Shown here: piece after piece, positions 50,243-57,301 of the stretch | Position numbering within the stretch: the stretch's first letter is position 1 | How the letters are laid out: every line of letters starts with the position of its first letter | Program-made: the position numbers and the translations under genes | The notes under the pieces: generated by a model | Databases searched by the model: none | The model's input: the letters and a program-made list of their open reading frames with translations, nothing else | Told to the model about the DNA's origin: nothing | Assembly: GCA_024401355.1 (NCBI GenBank) | Contig: JAKSLF010000007.1 | Location: forward strand, 1-64,000 | Reading direction: 5' to 3' | DNA length: 64,000 bases | Origin: Bacteroidales bacterium | GTDB lineage: Bacteria > Bacteroidota > Bacteroidia > Bacteroidales > Marinilabiliaceae

Positions 50243-50731
50243 TCACGCAACCATCTTCATCTGCTTAACCATAGAATAGGTTACATTCCCAATAGCCTTT
50301 TCAAGCAAACCTTGAGCAACCGCACCGATAGCATAGTCCTTGTTGTTGAATCGGAATACGACCTCATCTACGTATCTGTGCAAGTATTTCTTGCTCATAT
50401 AGTGATATGTACCTATCACACCACGTCTAAAGACACCCCAAAAGCCTTCAATGTGATTGGTCGTATATCCATCTTCATTACCGAAGAACTTCTCCGAATG
50501 GTTCACTTGCTGATGCTCACAGCAGTTTACGCATTTCTCGTACAATTTTATACATCTTTCCAGTATCAGTCACCACTGTTGTACCTTTCTTTATATGTTC
50601 ATCAATGATAGGTAACAATGTTTCACCCTTGCAGTTCTTTACCACCTTTGCATACACTTGCCATACTCTGTCGTATTCAAAACCCATTTCATCCCTCTTG
50701 ACAACATATCCTACCATACCAAATACAGGTG
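50243..50731 (-). pseudogene. ISXO2-like transposase remnant
   Basis: Two frames joined by a one-base shift near 50548, within an AAAA run. The upstream part reads PVFGMVGYVVKRDE...TVVTDTGKMY, and the downstream part LYEKCVNCCEH...NHIEGFWGVFRRGVIGTYHYM, matching the second half of an ISXO2-like transposase. The zinc ribbon, helix-turn-helix and first catalytic Asp are missing. It is only distantly related to copies 1 and 2. Confidence 0.85.
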
Positions 50732-50732
50732 A

Positions 50733-50798
50733 TAAAAAAGGCTCAGCATTGGCTGGGCCTTTGGTATCTTTTTCGTGAGGGGACGAAGATGATGGTTA
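50733..50798 (-). terminator. terminator and 3' region of mini-peptide cassette 1
   Basis: On the minus strand the stop codon is followed by CCATCATCTTCGTCCCCTCA and further bases, then the hairpin GGCCCAGC-CAAT-GCTGAGCC (one mismatch) and TTTTTT. The whole 60-base stretch recurs at 52857-52919 with one base change and one deletion. Confidence 0.8.
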
Positions 50799-50897
50799 AA
50801 ATGGGAATCTGCCGATTCTGCCACCACCCTTGTGATTATAAGCAGCATAACAGATGCCTATAAAGTATAATACCCCGAGTATAAATAATATAATCAT
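50796..50897 (-). CDS. 33-residue single-span membrane peptide (cassette 1)
   Basis: Begins MIILFILGVLYFIGICYAAY, a single hydrophobic span with an uncharged N-terminus, and ends with a basic tail (HKGGGRIGRFPF). The ATG at 50897 is preferred over an upstream in-frame start because the conserved leader (TACTGTAAC, TTGCGTA) lies before it. Its 3' end is shared with the peptide at 52917. Resembles type I toxin peptides or small membrane regulators in form; the function is unknown. Confidence 0.55.
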   Translation of the reverse strand: MIILFILGVLYFIGICYAAYNHKGGGRIGRFPF

Positions 50898-50990
50898 AGC
50901 AGTAAGTTTTTTATTTGTTATACGCAAGTGTATGGATAAGGTTACAGTAAAAAAGTTGATTGTTGGTGAAGGTAGGGCGAATTTATGAGG

Positions 50991-51032
50991 AACGGCGACG
51001 GGTTGCACTATGTGTTGCGGCTGGTCGCCGTT
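50991..51032. terminator. inverted repeat after the toxin-like gene
   Basis: AACGGCGAC (50991-50999) and GTCGCCGTT (51024-51032), perfect 9-bp arms, 15 bases beyond the stop at 51047. It lacks a clear T tract on the minus strand. Confidence 0.5.
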
Positions 51033-51046
51033 GGTGTTTTTGTGAG

Positions 51047-51913
51047 CTATCTGATTTTGTCGTTGAAGTGAGCAAAGAAATATTCTCTCTGCTTCATTAC
51101 GACAGAAATGTCCTGGTATAAGAAATAACTATTCCAATCGAATGAAGGCTTATTGACAGAAAGAGACAACTGACTGTTGTGGGCAATATTTAGCAACCTT
51201 GTCTTGTAATATGTCACAAGACTGCCGTCGGCATCGGAATCTGCGGCGAAGAGGAACAGATATTGACATCCGGCACACTCAAGCAGATCTTCGACCTTCT
51301 TTATTATGAAAGTCCAGAATAACGTTTCGCCCATCTTCTGCATCATGCCTAAAGACTTCCAATAGCTTCTGGCGGCTTCATTTGTGATGAAGTACATAAG
51401 CTCTATCGAAGGATATACAACCGAAACACGACTGACGGTACTGCATGGCTCTACCTTTTTGTCCCTAAAAACACTTTTGCCTTTTTGGGAGTATTCAAAT
51501 ATCCTGTCTATGCCTATTTCTTGTGCGGCATGAATGATGATTTCCTTTTTCTTTTTGTCTTCATCAGGAGGAAGTGGATGCCCTGAATCGTGAGCGGCAG
51601 AGAGAGACCGCAGGGCATCGTGAGCTTTCATCGCCAAGACAAGTTTATTGTGGTCTATGACCTCATACAGTTCTCCGCATCGGAGCGAGAATAGTATCAG
51701 TGGCAGATTATCAGAATTAAGGACAACAAATGAAGCTATATGTCCATTCTTGTCGTCCTCTATGTTTTGCATGAAGCAATCTATGAGATGCCTATCTTCG
51801 ATACCATCGGTAGTACGTCCTTTAACTGCTTGTAATATATCGGGGTTAACATCTCGAACTCTTACGATATTAAAACCATCAAGGATTTTCTTCTGTTCTG
51901 GAGTGATGCTCAT
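51047..51913 (-). CDS. GNAT-like protein, probable toxin partner of the Panacea antitoxin
   Basis: A 288-residue protein. ASFVVLNSDNLPLILFSLRCGELYEVI, then SIELMYFITN, then YLFLFAADSDADGSLVTYYKTRLLN have the strand order and the acetyl-CoA-site-like spacing of a GNAT fold, with a long charged insert (DEDKKKKEIII). The start overlaps the stop of the Panacea-domain gene by four bases (ATGA), the usual antitoxin-first order. Known Panacea antitoxins pair with many unrelated toxins, so the toxin role is inferred from context and the fold from weak similarity. Confidence 0.62.
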   Translation of the reverse strand: MSITPEQKKILDGFNIVRVRDVNPDILQAVKGRTTDGIEDRHLIDCFMQNIEDDKNGHIASFVVLNSDNLPLILFSLRCGELYEVIDHNKLVLAMKAHDALRSLSAAHDSGHPLPPDEDKKKKEIIIHAAQEIGIDRIFEYSQKGKSVFRDKKVEPCSTVSRVSVVYPSIELMYFITNEAARSYWKSLGMMQKMGETLFWTFIIKKVEDLLECAGCQYLFLFAADSDADGSLVTYYKTRLLNIAHNSQLSLSVNKPSFDWNSYFLYQDISVVMKQREYFFAHFNDKIR

Positions 51914-52398
51914 TTTTGAGTCTCTAGTTGTGGCAACAATTCGTTGAAATAGAATCGGCGCAATTTGATTCGCTCCGCATCGCTTTTTATGTCGTCAGTT
52001 TTTATGAGCACGTCGCAATGAGCGTCCTGCTCGTACCCCTCGCGAGCTTTTTGCCATGAACTTTCGCCGTGTGTAAGCATACTCAATGTCCAAGAATCTT
52101 TTACAGCATAGTTGATAAAGACATAGTCGAATGTGCTTTGATATGGTGCAAGTTCTTCTGCTGTAGGCATGTCGTCGAGTGAAGATGTACGATATCTATT
52201 GCGCACCTCCACCATCACAGGTCCATACTTCCATGCCTCGAACATATCTTCAAACATGGGCGCACCCGTCCTAATGATAGCCTCGCGCTGAGAGAAATAG
52301 AGCAACTTGTGAAGCTTCATTTCGTCTATAGCGACACTTCCATTTTCTTCCATATACCTTGAATAGATGTATGAAGCTGCCTTTACTACGCTAATCAT
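51910..52398 (-). CDS. Panacea/SocA-like (DUF4065) antitoxin
   Basis: A 162-residue protein with the DUF4065/Panacea signature: MISVVKAASYIYSRY, KLHKLLYFSQ (the KLxKLLYxxQ motif), FEAWKYGPVMVEVRNRY, and a middle helix with AYAVKD-like spacing. Family members neutralise diverse toxins, and SocA is a proteolysis adaptor-dependent antitoxin. It is the first gene of a coupled pair. I see no typical promoter box directly before it; the tandem small-RNA promoters lie on the other strand upstream. Confidence 0.85.
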   Translation of the reverse strand: MISVVKAASYIYSRYMEENGSVAIDEMKLHKLLYFSQREAIIRTGAPMFEDMFEAWKYGPVMVEVRNRYRTSSLDDMPTAEELAPYQSTFDYVFINYAVKDSWTLSMLTHGESSWQKAREGYEQDAHCDVLIKTDDIKSDAERIKLRRFYFNELLPQLETQK

Positions 52399-52523
52399 GA
52401 TTTATCCTTTCTTTCTTGTGTCCCCCAAATGTTGAATGCTTCAAAGATACTAACATTCTGCGCGATAACCAAAGTTTTGGGCAAATATCTGTTGTGTTTT
52501 AGATTTTGTTTGTATATTTGTGT

Positions 52524-52590
52524 TGCGATAGGTGCAACCGGTTTTCGTGGGCGTGTCGCTCCAGGCCATCATAATTGATGGCTTTTTTTT
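52524..52590 (+). ncRNA. candidate small RNA 1
   Basis: Promoter: TTG at 52492-52494, 18 bases, TATATTTG at 52513-52520. About 65 bases later comes a perfect terminator, GCCATCA-TAAT-TGATGGC then eight T (52565-52590). No reading frame in the transcript is convincing. GTTGC/GCAAC (52522-52538) may form a 5' stem, and a GGGCGTG motif is shared with the second RNA. Confidence 0.6.
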
Positions 52591-52706
52591 ATATATGAAA
52601 GGTAGGTTGAAATTGAAGTATGCAAGGTTAGATTGGCAATGCCTTATAAGCAACGTTTTTTGTAAATATCTATTGCATTTAAGGCTTTTAGTTGTATATT
52701 TGCGGT

Positions 52707-52775
52707 CGAAGATGTCGATGTGAGACCGCCACAATGGGCGTGACCCGTGGTTAGGCTTTCGACATCTTTTTTTGT
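52707..52775 (+). ncRNA. candidate small RNA 2
   Basis: Promoter: TTG at 52673-52675, 19 bases, TATATTTG at 52695-52702. A 10-bp stem, AAGATGTCGA (52709-52718) with TCGACATCTT (52759-52768), runs into a T tract and encloses an inner hairpin CCAC-aat-GGG-cgtga-CCC-GTGG (52729-52750). The GGGCGTG loop recurs in candidate 1. No coding potential is seen beyond a seven-codon frame. Confidence 0.65.
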
Positions 52776-52856
52776 TCTCACTTGTAGATTATCAGGACGT
52801 AGCGTCGACCTGAAGAAGTGTGACGAACACGGCAAGATCATCCGCTGACACGAAAC

Positions 52857-52919
52857 AAAAAGGCTCAGCATTGCTGGGCCTTTGGTATCTTTTTCGTGAG
52901 GGGACGGAGATGATGGTTA
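52857..52919 (-). terminator. terminator and 3' region of mini-peptide cassette 2
   Basis: Second copy of the 60-base stretch at 50733-50798, with the same hairpin GGCCCAGC...GCTGAGCC followed by TTTTTGTTTCG on the minus strand. It ends at the stop codon of the 37-residue peptide. Confidence 0.8.
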
Positions 52920-53030
52920 CTTACGATTCTTCCTGTTCTCTCTCCAATGGCGGAACATAGGCATATCGATATTAGGCATTTTGATTACCCAATAAAAGAC
53001 GGCAAAAAATATTACAAGAAAAAGTATCAT
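52917..53030 (-). CDS. 37-residue single-span membrane peptide (cassette 2)
   Basis: Begins MILFLVIFFAVFYWVIKMP and ends in a strongly basic tail (FRHWRENRKNRK). Same size class, same MI-LF start, same leader elements (TACTGTAAC, then TTGCGTA) and same 3' region as the peptide at 50796, although the coding parts differ. This conservation around different coding sequences supports a real gene. Confidence 0.55.
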   Translation of the reverse strand: MILFLVIFFAVFYWVIKMPNIDMPMFRHWRENRKNRK

Positions 53031-53854
53031 AGTATCATCCTTGATATTGTTATTAATATTTACGCAACATGGCAAATAATGTTACAGTATATACCTTCAC
53101 TTTACCCTTACTTTACCTTCACTTAATCCTTGGGGTCACCATCTATCTACTGCCCGTAACAGTTGTAACAGTTTTTTTCGTTACTCCATAACAATAACAG
53201 CTATTCTATATTATTATATGCTAACTGTTTTATTATTAAATATATATATAGTGTGTTCGCGTTCGTTTTGAACTCCTCATCTTCATATTTTACTCCCTGA
53301 TTTATTATACCCCGATAATACGTAACTGTTACGTTCTCCTTTTTTTGATTTAATTGTCGGGGAACTAGCATAGGCAAAATAGTGGTGGTATCGGAAAGAA
53401 AATAGAAATGTTAAAAAGGCACGAAACTACAATTCAAACGCGATTGGAGATGTTAATGAAATGTTAAGAAAAAGCGAAAATCGAGTTTGACAACTTTGAC
53501 CATGACCATTGTTAAGGAGAGTTAAGAAAATGCCTTTTTTAATGGAGTCAGAAAGGTATGGTAAGGTTACGGTAAGGTACCGTTATCCCTCCGAGAAAAG
53601 TGTCTAAAGTCGAGGTTGCCAAAATTGTGAAAGATTATTAAATGTTATTAATAGGGGTCTGCTTGAATTAACAAATGGAATATGGGTTTTAACGTTAAGT
53701 TAGACGATGTAATTGGATAGAAATGCAGAAAAGTTGGAATGGTCACGGTCAAACGGTCAAAGTTGTTTTTTGGCTTGCATTTGTTGCATTTGTTGGATTT
53801 GTTTTATTTACAGAATGATTATCTTTGTGGTGCAAACCAAAATAATAAAACAGG
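53031..53854. other. 824-base AT-rich region without genes
   Basis: Contains the leader of mini-peptide cassette 2, tandem CTTTACC/CTTTACCTTCAC motifs (53099-53125), a GTAACAGTTGTAACAG repeat near 53157, a run of TA-rich DNA (53240-53255), the motif GGTAAGGTTACGGTAAGGTACCG near 53560-53582 that is roughly an inverse of the first, and several TTTGTTG repeats (53777-53803) directly upstream of the nitroreductase promoter. No frame over 70 codons looks real. Confidence 0.5.
53820..53827 (+). promoter_or_regulatory. -7 box TATCTTTG of the nitroreductase lipoprotein
   Basis: TTTG at 53798-53801, 18 bases, TATCTTTG; 27 bases before the ATG at 53855. Confidence 0.7.
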
Positions 53855-54490
53855 ATGAAAAAGATTTTGATTCTCCTATCTGCTGCTGTAATGTTAGTTG
53901 CGTGTGGCGAGCAGTCTGCAAAGACTAACTCATCAGAAAACCAGTCTGATGCAGTAACAGAAGTGATGATGTCTCGCCGAAGCATCCGCCAGTATAAGGA
54001 AACAGCAATAGGACGTGATACGCTCGATGCCATCATGGAGTGTGGTGTGAATGCTCCAAATGGTAGAGGCATGCAGGCATACGAAGTAAGAGTAGTTGAT
54101 TCGCCAGCGTTGATAGATTCGATGACAGCGGCTGTTCTTGTAGACAATCCGGAATTGGGTAAGCGTCCGGGCTTCAAGAACATCTTTGTGAATGCTCCAT
54201 GTGTAGTGTTTGTAGCATTTGACAGAAGTTATGACCTGTCGCAGGTAGATTGTGGTCTTCTGGGTGAGAACATAATGCTCTCGGCCTGGTCGAAAGGCAT
54301 AGGTTCGTGCTGCCTGGGCAGTTCGGTCAGATGGATGAAAGATTCGCCGACAGCAGCACCATATCTTGAGCGCCTTGGTTTTTCTGAGGGTTATGAGCTC
54401 CTTTATTGCATAGCATTGGGCTATCCGGACGAGGCGCCTGCAGCCAAGCCACGCAATGGAGAAAAGGTGAAGTATGTTGAAAACTACTAA
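53855..54490 (+). CDS. nitroreductase-family lipoprotein
   Basis: A 211-residue nitroreductase behind a lipoprotein signal (AAVMLVACGEQ). FMN loops: SRRSIRQYKETAI, APNGRGMQAYEV, and KGIGSCCLGSSVRW. An exported nitroreductase is unusual, since FMN must be supplied outside the cytoplasm or the protein folded first. It leads a three-gene redox run with 54498 and 54888. Confidence 0.88.
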   Translation: MKKILILLSAAVMLVACGEQSAKTNSSENQSDAVTEVMMSRRSIRQYKETAIGRDTLDAIMECGVNAPNGRGMQAYEVRVVDSPALIDSMTAAVLVDNPELGKRPGFKNIFVNAPCVVFVAFDRSYDLSQVDCGLLGENIMLSAWSKGIGSCCLGSSVRWMKDSPTAAPYLERLGFSEGYELLYCIALGYPDEAPAAKPRNGEKVKYVENY

Positions 54491-54497
54491 TTAATTT

Positions 54498-54866
54498 ATG
54501 AATTGCGATTTCAACAATACATACGACGACGACAACGACGTCGAAGTACTCTTCTCTGTCGGACGTCGGTTCTTGACCGGCAATGGCATAGAGCAGGATG
54601 TAGAGAAGGGAAGGGCGATGCTGATGGAGGCTGCATCGATGGGGCATCCTCTGGCAAAGCAATTTCTCGACCAGTATGATCATCCGGCTCCTGTAGTGGA
54701 AGAGCCCAAGGCAGAAGTGAAGAGAGAAGTGTGTCCTCATAATGCCTCTATTGATTGCCCATGTACAAAGGACTGTCCTCGTCATGGACGTTGCTGCCAA
54801 TGTGTGGCTCATCATCGTTCGATGGGTAACCTTCCAAAATGTCTGCGTGACATGGAGTCTAAATAA
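54498..54866 (+). CDS. Sel1-like repeat plus Cys-rich domain protein, 122 aa
   Basis: Residues 15-60 form one Sel1-like helical repeat (LFSVGRRFLTGNGIEQDVEKGRAMLMEAASMGHPLAKQFL in parts). After a Pro/Glu linker comes CPHNASIDCPCTKDCPRHGRCCQCVAHHR, eight Cys and several His, resembling the DUF6485 zinc-type domain. No signal peptide. It lies 7 bases after the nitroreductase gene. The metal-binding role is an inference from the Cys pattern. Confidence 0.78.
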   Translation: MNCDFNNTYDDDNDVEVLFSVGRRFLTGNGIEQDVEKGRAMLMEAASMGHPLAKQFLDQYDHPAPVVEEPKAEVKREVCPHNASIDCPCTKDCPRHGRCCQCVAHHRSMGNLPKCLRDMESK

Positions 54867-54887
54867 AAGTTCTGAATAAAAAAAGTA

Positions 54888-55583
54888 ATGATTATGAAAC
54901 GATTAATATTATTCCTTTCTGCAGCTTTGTTCCTCTCGTCATGTTGTAACAAAGAGTGCAGCGAGACATCTCGTCAGACAGCATCTCTTGCTGCGGTCTC
55001 AGGCATCAAGTTTAGTGCGACAACTCCAAACGTCAAAGAAGGCAAGCGAGTGCTTGTGGTCAGTTCGAGTCCACGTCCGGGTGGCAATACCGATCTTCTG
55101 GCCGATGAATTCGTTCGTGGAGCCCGTGAAGCAGGTGGTCAGGTCGAGAAAGTATTCCTTGCCGACATACAGCTAGACTACTTGTCTGAGGAAGGTGCCA
55201 ACAAGCCTCACGACGTGTCGAGAGACAGCGACACAGGCCGACTTGTCGAGCAATTTCTTGCAGCCGATGTTGTTTGTCTTGCGTCGCCTACCTACTATAT
55301 GAACGTCAACGACCGCATGAAAGCATTTATTGATGCCACATATCTGGCATGGGGTGACGAGCGCATGGGCAACAAGGAGTATTATTATATAACAGCATGT
55401 GCCCAGAACAGCGACGAGACAGCCGAGTGGTGTCTCAATGGATTCCGTGGTTTTGTCATGTGCATGCCTAATCCAACAGAGCGAGGCTCAGTCAAGGCAA
55501 TATCAATGGGTCGTCCGGGAGCAGTAAAGGGTACCGACTATATGGACCAGGCATACCAGCTGGGATTGTCAATCAACAAGTAA
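54888..55583 (+). CDS. flavodoxin-fold FMN reductase lipoprotein
   Basis: A 231-residue lipoprotein (signal FLSAALFLSSCC) with an NADPH-dependent FMN reductase fold: GKRVLVVSSSPRPGGNTDLLADEF is the FMN phosphate loop, LASPTYYMNVNDRMKAFIDAT the second loop. The Cys cluster of the cytosolic paralogue at 28905 is missing. Third gene of the redox run; the alpha-galactosidase gene begins 51 bases later. Confidence 0.87.
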   Translation: MIMKRLILFLSAALFLSSCCNKECSETSRQTASLAAVSGIKFSATTPNVKEGKRVLVVSSSPRPGGNTDLLADEFVRGAREAGGQVEKVFLADIQLDYLSEEGANKPHDVSRDSDTGRLVEQFLAADVVCLASPTYYMNVNDRMKAFIDATYLAWGDERMGNKEYYYITACAQNSDETAEWCLNGFRGFVMCMPNPTERGSVKAISMGRPGAVKGTDYMDQAYQLGLSINK

Positions 55584-55634
55584 ACCGTCATGTGGCGGAG
55601 TGTTTTTGTCAGAAAAAATAAAAGCAAGACATAT

Positions 55635-57293
55635 ATGAAAAAAACAATAAAGGCAGTCGCAGCATTGGCGGCGCTATGCTGTGGATGTTCACTACAGGAC
55701 AAGACGGAAGTAGCTGAATATGAAACACCGACGATGGGTTGGAGTTCATATAATACCTTCGGCATTGATATCAACGAAGAGATAATTCTTGGACAGGCTA
55801 ATGCGCTTGTTGAGAAAGGACTTGACAAGGCTGGTTATAGATATATCAACATCGATGATGGATATTTTGGTGGACGTGACAAGCAGACAGGTCGTCTGCT
55901 CATCCATCCAAAGCGATTCCCTAATGGCATGCGCTATGTGGTAGACCACATTCATGCTCTTGGACTGAAGGCTGGCATTTATAGCGATGCGGGAACCAAC
56001 ACCTGTGGCAACTATTGGGGCAAAGACAGCATAGCCGACTATGTCGGACTTTATGGTCATGACCAGCAGGACTGCGACATGTTCTTCAAGGAGATGGATT
56101 TCGACTTCATCAAAGTGGACTACTGTGGCGGTACGACATGGCAGAATTTTTATAGCTATGGTCTCGACGAGAAGGAACGCTTCACGCAGATAAGCGAGGC
56201 AATGAAAAACACAGGCGTCAAAGGTCTTCGCTTAAACGTCTGCCGATGGGACTATCCAGGAACGTGGGTTAGCGATGTGGCCACCTCTTGGCGTATGTCG
56301 GTCGACATCAACTGTTCGTGGCCATCTATCCGTGGCATTATAGATCAGAGCCTCTACCTTTCAGCCTATGCTTCACCAGGTCATTATAACGACATGGACA
56401 TGCTTGAAGTCGGACGAACCCTGACACAGGAAGAAGACCGCACCCATTTCGGCATGTGGTGTATAATGTCGTCACCTCTTCTGATAGGTTGTGATATGCG
56501 CACCCTGAGTCAGGAGACTATAGACCTTATCACCAATCCAGAGTTGCTTGCCCTTAATCAGGACACACTCGGACTGCAGGCCTATGTTGCCAAGAATTAT
56601 GGAAATGGTGCGTACGCCCTTGTCAAGGATGTCGAAACCCGTTATAGTATGACACGTGCCGTAGCGCTATATAACTCATCAGATGACGCACAGGAACTGT
56701 ATTTGCCATATAAGGAAGTCGATCTTCAAGGACAAGTGAAAGTGCGTGACCTTTTTGAGCGCAAGGACGTAGAGATGCCAGCCGATGGACTCTCTGTTAC
56801 TGTGCCAGCACATGGAACACGCATCTTCAAGTTGACAGCATCGCAGCGCAACGAGCGCAACGTCTACGAGGCCGAAACAGCATTCCTTACAAAATATCAG
56901 GAACTCAAGAATCCGCTGGCAGTAGGTTCTGCATTCTATGAGAAAGATGACAAATGCAGTGGAGGAGCCAAAGTGTCTAATCTTGGTTATGCTCCAGCCA
57001 ACGATTTACGATGGCTCGACGTCGAAAGCTTCGAAGGTGGCTCATATACCGTTAAGATACGTATAGCACCAACCGATAAGGCGCTGCAGATAGATGAATG
57101 GGACAGCTTCCCTGGTGGCTATCAGTTCTTCCTCTCAGTCAATGGTGGCGAAGGCAATCGCATCCGCTTTAATGCCGACCAGACAGAAGCTACGATAACG
57201 ATCAATCTCAAGAAGGGTAATAATGTCATCAGACTTTATGACGACCGCTATTTGATGCCTGGCATCGACTGCATGACGATCATGCACAACTGA
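55635..57293 (+). CDS. GH27 alpha-galactosidase lipoprotein
   Basis: A 552-residue enzyme; the ATG at 55635 (MKKTIKAVAALAALCCGC) gives a lipoprotein signal. GH27 catalytic domain (about 32-300) with TMGWSSYNTFG, nucleophile Asp162 in KVDYCGG and acid/base Asp255 in NDMDMLEVG. A beta-sandwich domain (about 320-395) and a C-terminal CBM35-like domain (about 410-552, YEAETAFLTKYQEL) follow. It removes alpha-1,6-galactose from galactomannan or raffinose-type sugars. Converges with the DUF1593 gene. Confidence 0.92.
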   Translation: MKKTIKAVAALAALCCGCSLQDKTEVAEYETPTMGWSSYNTFGIDINEEIILGQANALVEKGLDKAGYRYINIDDGYFGGRDKQTGRLLIHPKRFPNGMRYVVDHIHALGLKAGIYSDAGTNTCGNYWGKDSIADYVGLYGHDQQDCDMFFKEMDFDFIKVDYCGGTTWQNFYSYGLDEKERFTQISEAMKNTGVKGLRLNVCRWDYPGTWVSDVATSWRMSVDINCSWPSIRGIIDQSLYLSAYASPGHYNDMDMLEVGRTLTQEEDRTHFGMWCIMSSPLLIGCDMRTLSQETIDLITNPELLALNQDTLGLQAYVAKNYGNGAYALVKDVETRYSMTRAVALYNSSDDAQELYLPYKEVDLQGQVKVRDLFERKDVEMPADGLSVTVPAHGTRIFKLTASQRNERNVYEAETAFLTKYQELKNPLAVGSAFYEKDDKCSGGAKVSNLGYAPANDLRWLDVESFEGGSYTVKIRIAPTDKALQIDEWDSFPGGYQFFLSVNGGEGNRIRFNADQTEATITINLKKGNNVIRLYDDRYLMPGIDCMTIMHN

Positions 57294-57301
57294 TACGGCA
57301 A

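Larger units (their letters stand above)
49728..50731. mobile_element. decayed third IS1595-like element
   Basis: The left end GGGAACTATAACTCAGTTGG resembles the ends of copies 1 and 2 at about two thirds of positions. Inside are an HFHI passenger gene and the C-terminal half of a frameshifted ISXO2-like transposase, both on the minus strand. No right-hand repeat is seen: homology stops at about 50731, where the terminator of the mini-peptide cassette begins. Element 2 inserted with its duplication ending one base before this left end. Confidence 0.72.

Noticed and set aside
52450-52734. 94-residue frame on the minus strand opposite the small RNAs
   Set aside because: It reads through terminator hairpins and promoter boxes, has no family features, and lacks a plausible leader.
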